Assembly (NCBI GenBank): GCA_024235215.1
Contig: JACKMU010000007.1
Coordinates: 186,001 to 250,000, forward strand
From: Chromatiaceae bacterium
Lineage (GTDB): Bacteria; Pseudomonadota; Gammaproteobacteria; Chromatiales; Chromatiaceae
Direction: 5' to 3'
DNA length: 64,000 bases
The translations under genes were made by a program, and so were the position numbers. Positions within the stretch are counted from its first letter, which is position 1. Every line of letters starts with the position of its first letter. This document shows, piece after piece, positions 53,754 through 63,487 of the stretch. The notes beneath the pieces were generated by a model. That model worked only from the letters and a program-made list of their open reading frames with translations, had not been told where the DNA came from and did not search any database.

Positions 53754-53770
53754 GCAACCTCCTCCTGTGT

Positions 53771-56380
53771 TCAACCCACGCAGGGAATACAAATGGTCAC
53801 TTTCGTTCCTTTGCCGACCTCGGACTCGAACAGCAGTCTGCCCCCGTGCTTCTCCATAATCGAACGGGAGATGGAGAGACCAAGCCCGGTACCTCCGGTC
53901 TCATTGCGGGTGGTGAAGAAAGGTTCGGTCAGTCGGCCCAGATCTCGATCGCTGATGCCACGTCCCTCGTCCCGTACCTCGATATCTATGCACGCATTCT
54001 CCAGTCGATGAATAACATCGATCTGAATGCTCTGGGTGCGATCACTCAACGACTGCAGCGCGTTCAACAGGACATTGATGAACACCTGCTCCAGCTGTTG
54101 GGAGTTACCCTTCACTTTGGGAAGCTTTTCCGGAATGTTTACCGAACAGGAATCGGTATGCTTCTGGATCTGATTGTGCAGTATCATCATGGAGGTCTCC
54201 AGCACTTGCTGAATATCGACATCTTCGCTGTATTCACCTGGATCCTGGCGTGCCATGTGTTTGAGGTTGAGAACGATGCGCCGGATTCGTTCCGCATTGT
54301 CGGAGATATCCGACAATAACTTGGGAAAGGTCTCTCGCACTGCGGAGAACGGCAGTCCGCCCACCGCGAAATCGCCATTCTCCTGGTAATATTCATTTAG
54401 AATCGGGGTGATATCCCGCCATACTTTGGCTACCAGGGAAGCATTGAACTGTATCGAGTTGTTCGGGTTGTTTATCTCATGCGCGACACCGGCTGACAAC
54501 ACCCCTATCGATGCCAATCGGGCATTGCGCAGCGTCTGTTGCTCCAGATTACGTTTCTCAGTCACGTCGGTTGCGATCACCATGGCGGCCGACAAAGGAC
54601 CCCCTCCGCTGCTGATTGGTACGATGCGTCCCTCCCAGTAGACACCTTCGTTGGTAGAATATTGAAAACTGCGGGTCATCCCTTTTGTGAAGACCGCCTG
54701 CAATGCGCGCCGGTACCATTTGCGGAAACCAAAGGGCATCAGCGCCAGAGAGTTGCGGCCAACCGCCTGCTCCGCTGGTAACTCGGGTATCGAGCGGTTC
54801 ATCAGCAGAATGGTACCCTTTCTATCGACCGTCATGATTACATCGGGCGACTGCTGAATCAGATTGCGAAGTTTCGATTCGGATTCACGCAGCGCCTGAT
54901 CAGCCAGTTTTCGCTCTGTGATATCTTCGGAGAATCCAACAATGCGGACCACTTCGCCATTCCCGTCCAAAACGGGAAATCCCTTGGTTCTCAACCACCG
55001 CCATCTGTCGTCATTAAGCTGAACCCGGTAGATCATCTCGAAATCCGATCTCTCTCTACCGATATTGTGCAGCGCCTTAAACAGCTTCGTCCGATCTTTG
55101 GGGTAAGCACCGTAAAGCAGCGTGGTTTGAATCTCCCGGCCAGCCACGCCGGTTATCTTTTCGAAGGCCGGACTAAGATAAATAAGATGCTCTCCATCGG
55201 GTGTGGCTGCCCAGAAGGCTTCATCCACCGTTTCGGTCATCTGCCGGAAAAGCTCTTCACGTTCCATCAGGCGCTCCTCCATCACTTGGCGCTGATGTGC
55301 ATTCTCGCGGATGCGCTCCAGGTAAAAGGCGAGCAGAACAGTGAACAACAGACCGGTGACCAGGACGACCCAAGGACTCTGATCCAGAGCTTCGGCACTA
55401 CGGAAATGGTCCGTCTGTCCGGCGACGACACTCCACTGACGGTTGGCTACATTGATATGCTCGTGCAGTTTCTTCTCGCTTGGGTCGTGCCACCAAGCGA
55501 GAAAATCATCATCTGCCACATGACGAGGTACCAGCCGGCTGGCGTAGAAGTGGAGAAAGCGATCCCTGGGTTCCGCCGATTCGTCAATCAGCAGAATTTC
55601 AACCCCGCGTGGCTCGAGCATCGAGATAGATGCTTCAGTGATATCGTTGAGCCGGAACAAACCGACCACGAATCCCAGCAGATAGCGCTCTCCATCCCCG
55701 GAAGAACTCCCGTTCCGCTTGTTTTTCATCACCGGCAGAGCCGCCAGGAATCCGTTATCTATCTTGGTTCCGCCATCCAGAAACTCTACCCGTCCGCTGG
55801 CGGCCATGCGGTTGCTGTCGTAGGCTTGCCGCAACAGTTTCGGGAATACTGTTTTCGTGCCGAAAGCGATGCTCAGTTTGTAATTCTCAAGCCGTTCGAC
55901 AGGGATTACCCTGACCGGATCCAAAATATAGTCACCGCCGAAAAGAATGAAGCCGTGGGACTTGTATTTCTCCGGTCCACTGAGCGACTGCGCGTCCAGT
56001 TTGACATCGGTGTTTTCAGCGACGAGTCGCAATATCGCTGCCGGCATCCACATGAGCGCATGGATCTCGCCGTGGGTCTCCAGTTGGGATTGGGCGACAT
56101 GTTGAAACTCATCAGGTTCGACCACCTCCGAAGCTTCAAAATAGTCCCGAATGTTGGTGATTGCCAGCAGACCATTCTCTATGCCGTTACTGAGTGCCCG
56201 AACTCGGTTGTACACCACCCATTCGAACTCGGTATTCTTGTGCACTTCCAGCTGATTCTGAATCAACCAGAGCGCCCCCAGCGACAGAGCGAACCCGATG
56301 ATGATTACCAACCAGATCGCACTGTACTCACTTGTCAACAGGAGTCGTGGTGACTCAGCTGGATGATTCGTCTGGTGCAT
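53771..56380 (-). CDS. CHASE-PAS-PAS sensor histidine kinase
   Basis: The 869-residue membrane kinase has a first helix at about 20-40, an external CHASE-type sensor (about 70-300; VEPDEFQHVAQSQLETHGEIHALMW shortened here to its pattern) and a second helix at about 345-362. Two PAS domains (about 385-500 and 510-635; WRWLRTKGFPVLDGNGE in the first) follow. The phospho-acceptor lies in LSAGVAHEINNPNN, and ATPase boxes are NVLLNALQ, DEGRGIS and GGTGLGLSI. It overlaps the small GntR-type gene upstream by 26 bases and is followed by the regulator gene. CHASE domains bind small ligands in other bacteria and plants; the ligand here is unknown. Confidence 0.92.
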   Translation of the reverse strand: MHQTNHPAESPRLLLTSEYSAIWLVIIIGFALSLGALWLIQNQLEVHKNTEFEWVVYNRVRALSNGIENGLLAITNIRDYFEASEVVEPDEFQHVAQSQLETHGEIHALMWMPAAILRLVAENTDVKLDAQSLSGPEKYKSHGFILFGGDYILDPVRVIPVERLENYKLSIAFGTKTVFPKLLRQAYDSNRMAASGRVEFLDGGTKIDNGFLAALPVMKNKRNGSSSGDGERYLLGFVVGLFRLNDITEASISMLEPRGVEILLIDESAEPRDRFLHFYASRLVPRHVADDDFLAWWHDPSEKKLHEHINVANRQWSVVAGQTDHFRSAEALDQSPWVVLVTGLLFTVLLAFYLERIRENAHQRQVMEERLMEREELFRQMTETVDEAFWAATPDGEHLIYLSPAFEKITGVAGREIQTTLLYGAYPKDRTKLFKALHNIGRERSDFEMIYRVQLNDDRWRWLRTKGFPVLDGNGEVVRIVGFSEDITERKLADQALRESESKLRNLIQQSPDVIMTVDRKGTILLMNRSIPELPAEQAVGRNSLALMPFGFRKWYRRALQAVFTKGMTRSFQYSTNEGVYWEGRIVPISSGGGPLSAAMVIATDVTEKRNLEQQTLRNARLASIGVLSAGVAHEINNPNNSIQFNASLVAKVWRDITPILNEYYQENGDFAVGGLPFSAVRETFPKLLSDISDNAERIRRIVLNLKHMARQDPGEYSEDVDIQQVLETSMMILHNQIQKHTDSCSVNIPEKLPKVKGNSQQLEQVFINVLLNALQSLSDRTQSIQIDVIHRLENACIDIEVRDEGRGISDRDLGRLTEPFFTTRNETGGTGLGLSISRSIMEKHGGRLLFESEVGKGTKVTICIPCVG

Positions 56381-56627
56381 ATCGTGGAGTTGCCTTGCCT
56401 TTTCCAGGGAAGGTTACGCCCTCCTGCCTACGCTCGATGGAGCCCTGCGCCTTCAGTGTCTGGAGTGCCTCCCGCGCCGAAGGATGAGAGACCTTCCACC
56501 GATTTGCAAGTTCCCGTTGAGTAGGAAGCTTGTTCCCAGGTTTCAGTTCATCGTTGGAAATCTGCACACTGCGTTGTATGGTAATGGCTTCTGAATCCCG
56601 TCCGGGTTTGATCACCCGCAGCTGCAT
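56355..56627 (-). CDS. Short GntR-type winged-helix DNA-binding protein
   Basis: From the ATG at 56627 (AGGAGAAG upstream) the product has 90 residues and consists almost only of a GntR-like winged helix: LKPGNKLPTQRELANRWKVS and AREALQTLKAQGSIERR. There is no effector domain. It overlaps the kinase start, so the three genes form one translationally linked unit. It may autoregulate the operon. An ATG at 56672 would add 15 residues. Confidence 0.8.
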   Translation of the reverse strand: MQLRVIKPGRDSEAITIQRSVQISNDELKPGNKLPTQRELANRWKVSHPSAREALQTLKAQGSIERRQEGVTFPGKGKATPRYAPDESSS

Positions 56628-57513
56628 GAGGCTTCTCCTGGTTTTTTCCGCCCCAGTATAGTGCTCCGACAAATGGTCTGACCATCACTTTTATCGCTCC
56701 TATTGCACTCAAATATCCAATAAATAACGGTAATTAATAAGATTCGTATTTCAATGAATAAAGATTATTTGGAAGGGGATCATTTGTATCCGTTGACAAA
56801 ATTGGCGATGAAATATAAAGCATACCAATCTTTTCACCACTTAAATCCCCCATCATGAGGGGGAGACGAATCAAACAGGCGGCTCATCTCACAGATAGCA
56901 GAAGGCGGTTCAAGTTGACTGTTGGTGGAACTGGAAGTAATTGATCTCATCTTGGAATGAGAGAGACAGGGGCCGATGAAGTGGATCGAATCGATGGACT
57001 ACGACCAGATCCAGCAGTAGCTAGATGATGATCCAGGCGCTGATCACCATCTTCCGTGACTGTAAGGTCGGCTTGGGAGTGTCCCAACTGCGCCGGACGT
57101 GACGCGTACTTTCACTTGCAGCAGCATTCCAACATTGCAACAACTGCGTAAACAGCGGCCTTAGAGAAGTTCCGATGCTGTTACACAAGGTGGTACAAGA
57201 GTGCAACAGGATCGCTAAGATCTGCGCCAGTCTGTCGAGCCATTTTGACGAGCTGGTGGTACCTTCGGTAGCCTATATGGCATTGGGAGTGTCTGGTTTG
57301 ACGGAGGCGGGGCACAATCCACAGCCGTGAAGATCAGATACGCTAAGGCGCCCTCCCCTGGAGCCACTGGTGATTTTGATGCTGCGGACAACGGTTTGAC
57401 GACTGACCTCAACCGACACTCTCCGAGGCCCCGGCAATGACTCCCGAAGCTTTCGAGTGGGGAGCTACCGACCCGCATCTGCCGCAATACAATTGATGAA
57501 ACAGGTAAAGCCT
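56628..57513. other. Gene-poor region before lipA with an orphan promoter and hairpin
   Basis: No gene is supported in these 886 bases. A TTGACA (56793-56798) and a TATAAA (56814-56819) 15 bases apart on plus are followed by a hairpin TCCCCC-ATCATGA-GGGGGA (56846-56864). Downstream frames are interrupted by stops, for example after an ATG with AGGGG near 56977 that ends within 15 codons. Coding-like fragments (around 57170-57330 on plus) match nothing I recognise. It could be a decayed gene or hold a small RNA. Confidence 0.4.
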
Positions 57514-58476
57514 ATGAGCCAGCAGAAAAGAGAATCGCGGAAAGTGATCGCCGGGGAGAAGCTGCGCAGCGCGGACAAGGTTGCGCGTATTCCGGTCAAG
57601 GTTGTGCCCACAACAGAACCGCTGGCAAAACCTGCATGGATTCGCATCAGGATTCCCAGTCATTCTCAGCGTCCCCAGGTGGAGAAGCTGCTGGCGGATT
57701 CCGATTTGCACACCGTCTGCCAAGAGGCTTCCTGCCCCAATCTGGCCGAGTGTTTCGGCCAGGGAACAGCCACTTTTATGATCATGGGAGATATCTGCAC
57801 TCGCCGCTGTCCCTTCTGCGACGTCGCGCATGGTCGTCCATTGGAACTCGACCCGGACGAGGCGGAGCGGCTGGCTGATACAGTGCGACGTATGCAGCTG
57901 AGCTACGTGGTGATCACCTCAGTCGACCGCGACGATCTGGTCGATGGCGGCGCCAGCCATTACGCTGAGTGCATAGCCGCGGTACGGCGCCGTCAACCGG
58001 GAATCAAAGTCGAGATTCTGGTGCCTGATTTTCGCGGCCGTATGGAGCCAGCGCTGGCAAATCTCGCGCTGGCGCCGCCAGACGTATTCAATCACAACCT
58101 GGAAACCGTACCGCGTCTCTACAAGAAGGTGCGTCCCGGCGCCGACTACCACTGGTCGCTGCAGCTGCTGAAAAGGTTTGCCGAACAGCATTCGCACGTA
58201 CCGACCAAGTCCGGACTAATGCTCGGACTGGGGGAAAGCATAGCGGAGGTGGAACAGGTGATGCGGGATTTGCACAGCCACGGCTGTTCGCTGCTGACTC
58301 TGGGACAGTACCTTCGGCCAAGCCCGCACCACCTGCCAGTGAGCCGCTATGTCACACCCGCTGAATTTGATCAACTTAAGCAGCTGGGGGAATCAATGGG
58401 GTTCCACCATGTTGCCAGTGGTCCGCTAGTGCGATCTTCCTATCATGCGGATCTGCAGACGGCGGGGATCATTTAG
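57514..58476 (+). CDS. lipA: Lipoyl synthase LipA
   Basis: LipA inserts two sulfurs into protein-bound octanoyl chains. With the ATG at 57514 it has 320 residues. The auxiliary cluster ligands are C69, C74 and C80 (CQEASCPNLAEC), the radical SAM cluster C95, C99 and C102 (CTRRCPFC), and the C-terminal serine ligand lies in RSSYHA. All are present. In-frame starts at 57457 and 57496 exist but lack the family's N-terminus. lipB, its usual neighbour, is not here. Confidence 0.97.
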   Translation: MSQQKRESRKVIAGEKLRSADKVARIPVKVVPTTEPLAKPAWIRIRIPSHSQRPQVEKLLADSDLHTVCQEASCPNLAECFGQGTATFMIMGDICTRRCPFCDVAHGRPLELDPDEAERLADTVRRMQLSYVVITSVDRDDLVDGGASHYAECIAAVRRRQPGIKVEILVPDFRGRMEPALANLALAPPDVFNHNLETVPRLYKKVRPGADYHWSLQLLKRFAEQHSHVPTKSGLMLGLGESIAEVEQVMRDLHSHGCSLLTLGQYLRPSPHHLPVSRYVTPAEFDQLKQLGESMGFHHVASGPLVRSSYHADLQTAGII

Positions 58477-58603
58477 TTGCTGCTTGCACCGGGCAGTGAC
58501 CGGTTGGCGATTCGAGCCTGAGATTCCCACCTTCTGACCTTATCCGTTGGCTACCTGACAGGGTTACACTGCGCTATAGGGTCGAAATCAGGAATAGAAA
58601 CCA

Positions 58604-59725
58604 ATGAATTCCGAGTTCAATCTGGATGAGAAGCTCATCTACCTGAACCATGCAGCGGTCTCTCCGTGGCCGCTGGTTACGACGGAGGCGGTCAAGGCGT
58701 TTGCCGCTGAGAATGCACGCTACGGTGCCACCAACTATCCCCGTTGGTTGCAGGTCGAAACCACATTGAGGCAGCAGCTCGCCCGTCTCATTAACGCTCC
58801 CGATGCGGATGCTATCTCCCTGTTGAAGAGTACTTCCGAGGGGCTGTCTCTGGTTGCCTATGGTCTCGACTGGCAGGCTGGAGATAATGTGGTGATCTTT
58901 CGACAGGAGTTTCCCTCCAACCGGCTGGTCTGGGAGTCACTGCAGAGTCGAGGTGTCGAAACCCGCTTGATCGATCTCTGGACGGGAGAGGCTCCGGAAC
59001 AACGACTGATCAACGCTTGCGATGAGCGGACTCGGCTCGTGTCGGTCAGTTCGGTGCAGTACGCCAGCGGCTTCCGCACCGATCTGGAGATAATCGGACG
59101 CTTCTGCCAGCAGGAGAGGATTCTCTTCTGTGTCGATGCGATACAAAGTCTCGGTGCCATCCCATTCGACCTGCAGCAAGTCAAAGCCGATTTCGTGATG
59201 GCCGATGGCCATAAATGGCTGCTCGGTCCGGAAGGGTGCGCACTCTTCTACAGCCGCCCAGCGATCCGTGACAGCCTGAGGCTGAACCAATTTGGCTGGC
59301 ACATGGTGCAGCAGCGAGGAGATTTCGACCGGGAGAGCTGGCAACCCTCAGCCAGCGGAACCCGTTTTGAGTGCGGCTCACCCAACATGCTGGGAACGCA
59401 TGCGCTGCACGCCAGTTTGGCTTTTATCGAGCGGACAGGCCTCCAGACAATTTATGAAAAAGTACTATCTAATACGCTATTAATCATAGAGTTAATTAAT
59501 AATAACAGAAATAGGCTCAGGTTGTTGTCAGTGCCGGAGCAAGAGCGCCTGTCGGGGATTGTCACATTCAAAGTCGAAGGCAAAGATCAGTCGGAGATCC
59601 ACCGTTCGTTGATGAGTTCAGGCGTGATCTGTGCCTGCCGGGGTGGAGGTATCCGCTTCTCTCCGCACTTCCATACGCGCCGTGATCAGATCGAAAAAGC
59701 TTTCGAAATACTACTCAGTATTTAA
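58604..59725 (+). CDS. Class V aminotransferase-fold PLP enzyme
   Basis: The 373-residue PLP protein has the Schiff-base lysine K204 in ADGHKWLLGPEG, with D178 and H203 in the expected places. It starts with LIYLNHAAVSPWP, the pattern of the NifS/isopenicillin-epimerase-like group. It is not an obvious IscS: the cysteine loop of desulfurases is not evident, although CACRGGGIRFSPHFH near the end has one Cys pair. Substrate unknown. The 3' end is unusually AT-rich. Confidence 0.87.
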   Translation: MNSEFNLDEKLIYLNHAAVSPWPLVTTEAVKAFAAENARYGATNYPRWLQVETTLRQQLARLINAPDADAISLLKSTSEGLSLVAYGLDWQAGDNVVIFRQEFPSNRLVWESLQSRGVETRLIDLWTGEAPEQRLINACDERTRLVSVSSVQYASGFRTDLEIIGRFCQQERILFCVDAIQSLGAIPFDLQQVKADFVMADGHKWLLGPEGCALFYSRPAIRDSLRLNQFGWHMVQQRGDFDRESWQPSASGTRFECGSPNMLGTHALHASLAFIERTGLQTIYEKVLSNTLLIIELINNNRNRLRLLSVPEQERLSGIVTFKVEGKDQSEIHRSLMSSGVICACRGGGIRFSPHFHTRRDQIEKAFEILLSI

Positions 59726-59735
59726 ATCAATCATT

Positions 59736-59770
59736 ACTATTAACTATCTGTTTTATATATAGTTAATAGT
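59736..59770. repeat. Long AT stem-loop after the aminotransferase gene
   Basis: ACTATTAACTAT and ATAGTTAATAGT form a perfect 12-base stem with an 11-base loop, 10 bases after the stop. No T-run follows, but such a stem can slow exonucleases or terminate weakly. Confidence 0.4.
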
Positions 59771-60037
59771 CAATCAGAAGTACTGGCATGGATTGCCAAA
59801 TGCAGCTGTCAGATGAATCCGAGACCACACTGGACCTTAGGCACGACCAACGCGGAGAGAAACCATCGATGATCTCTCAGTAAACTTTTCTGGCAATCAC
59901 CAATGACGAAGACACTTCCGCTCATCAAGCACATGACCGCTTCTCGGTAATCGCAGTCGATAGAACCAGCCTGTTTTGTGACCGGACGCGTGTCAGGGTA
60001 AACTTGACCCCCAAGTGTGGCCCAAGGGGAAAAAAGA
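59771..60037. other. Intergenic stretch before the thioesterase gene
   Basis: Apart from the stem-loop on its left, these 267 bases show no gene or clear signal. A short minus-strand frame across it and the thioesterase gene has no ribosome site. Confidence 0.35.
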
Positions 60038-60436
60038 GTGGACAACCCAAATGAACCTGCACATCCAAGCAGCGGTCTGCTTGCTGTCCGAGTGCTGGCG
60101 ATGCCGGCTGACACCAATCCGCAGGGAGATATATTTGGCGGTTGGCTGATGTCGCAGGTGGATATTGCCGGCAGCATCCTCGCGGTACAGAGAGCGCAAG
60201 GTAGGGTGGCAACCGTTGCCGTGCATGAATTCAGATTCTGGCAACCGGTCTATGTCGGGGACTTGGTCAGCTGCTATGCGGAATTGGCGCACACTGGACG
60301 GACTTCGGTGCGCATCAAAGTGGAGGTCTACTCCGAACGGGAACGGGATCCCGCGTCGGTGAGACAGGTGGCGACAGCCTCGATCACCTATGTTGCGGTA
60401 GATGAAAACTCCCGCCCACGTTTGCTGCCTGGTTGA
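60038..60436 (+). CDS. Acyl-CoA thioesterase, YciA-like hotdog protein
   Basis: The 132-residue hotdog-fold enzyme hydrolyses acyl-CoA. The segment MPADTNPQGDIFGGWLMSQVDIAG contains the catalytic Asp of the YciA group and is shortened here to the key part NPQGDIFGGW. VAVHEFRFWQPVYVGDLV follows. I use the GTG at 60038 with AAGGGGA before it; an upstream GTG at 60017 lacks a ribosome site. It is probably transcribed alone. Confidence 0.92.
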   Translation: MDNPNEPAHPSSGLLAVRVLAMPADTNPQGDIFGGWLMSQVDIAGSILAVQRAQGRVATVAVHEFRFWQPVYVGDLVSCYAELAHTGRTSVRIKVEVYSERERDPASVRQVATASITYVAVDENSRPRLLPG

Positions 60437-60622
60437 ACGCAGCTGTCCGTTAATGGGCACCCGGAAACTCAGTCACCGACATTCGCTCCAAGCCGGAGCA
60501 GTATCGCAGGGAAGTACCCGATTCGGAAAACAGGCACGATACAGTACGCTGTTGGCAACGCTGGATACTGGTTCTCAGCCGGTTGAGGCGCGCCATTTAC
60601 AATGGGTGATTCCGGATGGAAT

Positions 60623-61408
60623 CTAATTGACCGGTACTGCGCTGGAGAAGAGCTCGAAAAAGTTCCGGTGGGTGATTGCGGCAAGCTCATCTACGCTGAG
60701 GCCACGCAATTGCGCTATGCACGCGGCGACTTTGGGGAGATAGTGCGGCAGATTGGGTTTACCGCGAAACGGAACCGGCGCCAGATAGGGTGCATCGGTT
60801 TCAATCAACAGTCGGTCTTCTGGTACCTTGCGGGCCACTTCACGCAGCTCTGACGCGCTATTGAAGGTGACGATCCCGGAAAAGGAGATGTAGAAACCGA
60901 GATCCAGTGCGCGTTTTGCCATCTCCCAATCCTCGGTAAAACAGTGCATCACACCACCGGCATCACGCGCCTGCTCTTCGCTCATAATCGAGAGTGTATC
61001 CTCTTTGGCGGCGCGGGTATGGATGATCAGTGGCTTGTTGCATCGCCGGGCAGCCGCAATATGTTGCCGAAAGCGCTCTTTTTGCCAATTCAGATCGCCG
61101 GAGCTGCGAAAATAATCGAGACCAGTCTCACCGATCGCCACATTGCGTGGATGGGAAGCAAGTCGCTCCAGCTCACCTGCACCGGGCTCACGCCGATCCC
61201 TGTCGTTCGGATGAATCCCGACCGAGATAAAAATCTGAGGATAAGATTCCACCAACGCCACCATCGCCGGATAGGACTCCAGATCGATAGAGACACAGAG
61301 CAGATGATCCACACCACTTTCTCTGGCTGCCGCCAACAGTTTGGCAAAGTCGTGTTGAAAGAGCGCCAAATCCAGGCGGTCCAGATGACAATGGGAGTCT
61401 ACCAGCAT
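60623..61408 (-). CDS. tatD: TatD-family metal-dependent hydrolase (DNase)
   Basis: The 261-residue TIM-barrel hydrolase has the metal ligands H6 and H8 in DSHCHLD, the Glu in GETGLDYF, a His in IIHTRAA and an Asp in ETDAPYL. The TatD family acts on DNA and possibly other substrates. It follows pilZ, holB, tmk and mltG on the same strand, the usual gammaproteobacterial order. Confidence 0.94.
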   Translation of the reverse strand: MLVDSHCHLDRLDLALFQHDFAKLLAAARESGVDHLLCVSIDLESYPAMVALVESYPQIFISVGIHPNDRDRREPGAGELERLASHPRNVAIGETGLDYFRSSGDLNWQKERFRQHIAAARRCNKPLIIHTRAAKEDTLSIMSEEQARDAGGVMHCFTEDWEMAKRALDLGFYISFSGIVTFNSASELREVARKVPEDRLLIETDAPYLAPVPFRGKPNLPHYLPKVAACIAQLRGLSVDELAAITHRNFFELFSSAVPVN

Positions 61409-61464
61409 GATACGTTCAACAGGCCGTAGGTTCGATAGCTTCGTAAAGGTGCAGTAGGTCCGCG

Positions 61465-61824
61465 CTACATGGTATGCGTGGGACGCTCGGCTTTCAGTGC
61501 ACCGGCAAGGTAGGCTTCAATCTTGTTACGTGCGGCGCCTTCGTCCTGTTCACTGAACTGAACACCAATACCGGTGGCGCGGTTGCCCTCGGCGCCGATC
61601 GGAGTGATCCAGATGATCTTTCCCGCAACAGGAATCCGCTCGGTTTCATCCATCAGCGTAAGCAGCATAAAAACCTCATCACCAAGCTGATATTTCTTAT
61701 TGGTGGGAATAAACAACCCGCCATTCTTCACGAACTGCATATAGGCAGCGTAGAGCGCATTGTTATCCTTGATGGTGAGGGAGAGTATTCCCTGCCTTGC
61801 CGATGCAATCTTTGAAGTCGTCAT
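61465..61824 (-). CDS. pilZ: Type IV pilus assembly protein PilZ
   Basis: The 119-residue single PilZ domain (ILSLTIKDNNALYAAYMQFV, GGLFIPTNKKYQLGDEVFMLL) is the holB-linked PilZ protein needed for pilus biogenesis. It lacks the RxxxR/DxSxxG c-di-GMP motif of binding PilZ domains, as usual for this type. It starts 8 bases after holB ends. Confidence 0.93.
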   Translation of the reverse strand: MTTSKIASARQGILSLTIKDNNALYAAYMQFVKNGGLFIPTNKKYQLGDEVFMLLTLMDETERIPVAGKIIWITPIGAEGNRATGIGVQFSEQDEGAARNKIEAYLAGALKAERPTHTM

Positions 61825-61832
61825 TTCTCAAT

Positions 61833-62819
61833 CTATCCCGTATTGCCGAAGCACCTATCGGCCAGCGGCAGTAACAGGCTCTCCATCACCATTTGCGGGT
61901 TCAGCTGCGAATCTCGGGCCAGAAGCGCCTGGTTTGCAGCATCGATATGGCCGAATAGACGTTTAAAGTCTAATGACTTCCCGATCTGTTGCAAACGATT
62001 TCTTTGGTCGGGGTTGATCAAGTTGGCATAGCTTGGATCAATTTTCAAGCGGAGGCAGTCGTTCAGCCAACCGCTGTACCAACTCAGAATCAGCACGGTA
62101 TCCAGTTTGCTCCAGGCGGCTGCAACTACCACTGGATCCGCCCTTTCCTCCAGGATAGCGGCAAACTCATTCAATAACTTTACTCTGAGATCCAGCAATT
62201 CAGGATTCGCCAATGCGCGTGCGCGCAGCGGTGCCCCGCATGCCAGCGATAGCAGTAGCGCAGCGTCCCCGGTGTCAGTTTCTGCCGTCAACCATTGTTC
62301 CGCGATTTGACGGTTGGGTAGCCGCATGCGTAGCTCTCGACAACGGCTGCGAATGGTGACGGGCAGTTTTCCCGGTTGGGCGCTGAGCAACATCATAAAA
62401 GTCCGCTCAACCGGCTCTTCAAGCGTTTTGAGCAGGCTGTTTGCCGCAGCCCGGGTCATTGCTTCCGCCGGTTGAATAATGAGGATTTTATAGCCGCCGG
62501 TCAGCGCCGTGAGGGACTCTTTCGAAATGAATTCGCGGACCGCGTCAATTACAATTGCTTTACCAGGTTCCTCGGGTTGCAGATATTTAAGATCGGGATG
62601 GGTACCAGCCCGGTATAAATCGCATCCCCGACAGCCGCCGCAGGGCTCACCCTGGTCACCCGTACTTTTGCACAGCAGTGAAGCTGCCACCCTCTCCGCG
62701 AAATGACGCTTACCCATCCCCTCCTGGCCGGTGATCAGCAGCGCATGCGGCAAGCGGTCGACGCGACGCGTGCGCTGAATCAGCGCCCAATCCGCTGATT
62801 GCCAGGGCAGTGATTCCAT
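61833..62819 (-). CDS. holB: DNA polymerase III subunit delta'
   Basis: HolB is a clamp-loader subunit. With the ATG at 62819 it has 328 residues and begins MESLPWQSADWALI, as the family does; a GTG at 62837 overlapping tmk is also possible. A P-loop-like GQEGMGKRH and a zinc module with four cysteines (CKSTGD, CGGCRGC) are followed by LQPEEPGKAIVIDAVREF and the helical C-terminus. The tmk gene precedes it. Confidence 0.94.
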   Translation of the reverse strand: MESLPWQSADWALIQRTRRVDRLPHALLITGQEGMGKRHFAERVAASLLCKSTGDQGEPCGGCRGCDLYRAGTHPDLKYLQPEEPGKAIVIDAVREFISKESLTALTGGYKILIIQPAEAMTRAAANSLLKTLEEPVERTFMMLLSAQPGKLPVTIRSRCRELRMRLPNRQIAEQWLTAETDTGDAALLLSLACGAPLRARALANPELLDLRVKLLNEFAAILEERADPVVVAAAWSKLDTVLILSWYSGWLNDCLRLKIDPSYANLINPDQRNRLQQIGKSLDFKRLFGHIDAANQALLARDSQLNPQMVMESLLLPLADRCFGNTG

Positions 62820-62829
62820 GCTGTTGGAC

Positions 62830-63474
62830 TCAGTCACCCAGCGACGCCCGAATAAAAAGGCTCACCAACTCTCCAATCTGCTGCTGTACAAGCGGCAGCG
62901 GCAGTGATGCATCCACCACTCGCACCCGTTCCGGTGAAGCGGCAGCGATCTCCAGATAACGCGCCCTCACCCTGTGGAAAAAGTGCTGCTGTTCAATTTC
63001 AAACCGGTCTGGCTCGGATCGCTCGCCTGCACGTGCCAATCCCTCTGCAACCGGTAGATCGAGCAACAGCGTCAAATCTGGCCGCACTCCCCCCTGGGCC
63101 CACCTTTCGAGCACGGCAATTCGTTCGCTATCAATGCCTCTGCCCCCGCCCTGGTAGGCGTATGATGCATCAGTGAATCGGTCGCAGAGGACCCAGCTTC
63201 CGGACGTCAGCGCTGGCTCGATCACGCGGTCAATATGCTCACACCGGGCAGCAAACATTAGCAACAACTCACTTTTCCCTGACATCCCGCTATGCCGGTG
63301 AGACAGCAGCAGGTCTCTGATCTCCTCTCCCAGCAGTGTCCCACCCGGCTCTCTGGTACGCACAACTTTCAGTCCGGATACCTCCAGCATGCGCTGCATA
63401 AAATCAAGGTTACTGCTTTTTCCGGCACCCTCAATTCCTTCGACAGTGATGAATTTTCCTCTGGAGTGCACCAT
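62830..63474 (-). CDS. tmk: Thymidylate kinase
   Basis: Tmk phosphorylates dTMP to dTDP. The 214 residues contain the P-loop EGIEGAGKS (12-20), TREPGGT and the DRY-type LCDRFTDASYAYQGG. Length is normal. It overlaps or abuts holB and follows mltG by 13 bases; this is the standard mltG-tmk-holB order. Confidence 0.97.
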   Translation of the reverse strand: MVHSRGKFITVEGIEGAGKSSNLDFMQRMLEVSGLKVVRTREPGGTLLGEEIRDLLLSHRHSGMSGKSELLLMFAARCEHIDRVIEPALTSGSWVLCDRFTDASYAYQGGGRGIDSERIAVLERWAQGGVRPDLTLLLDLPVAEGLARAGERSEPDRFEIEQQHFFHRVRARYLEIAAASPERVRVVDASLPLPLVQQQIGELVSLFIRASLGD

Positions 63475-63487
63475 GTAGACCCTTTTA

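Noticed and set aside
55067..56353. 428-codon plus-strand frame opposite the CHASE kinase gene
   Set aside because: Antisense shadow: the minus-strand kinase shows all expected domains, while this frame shows none.
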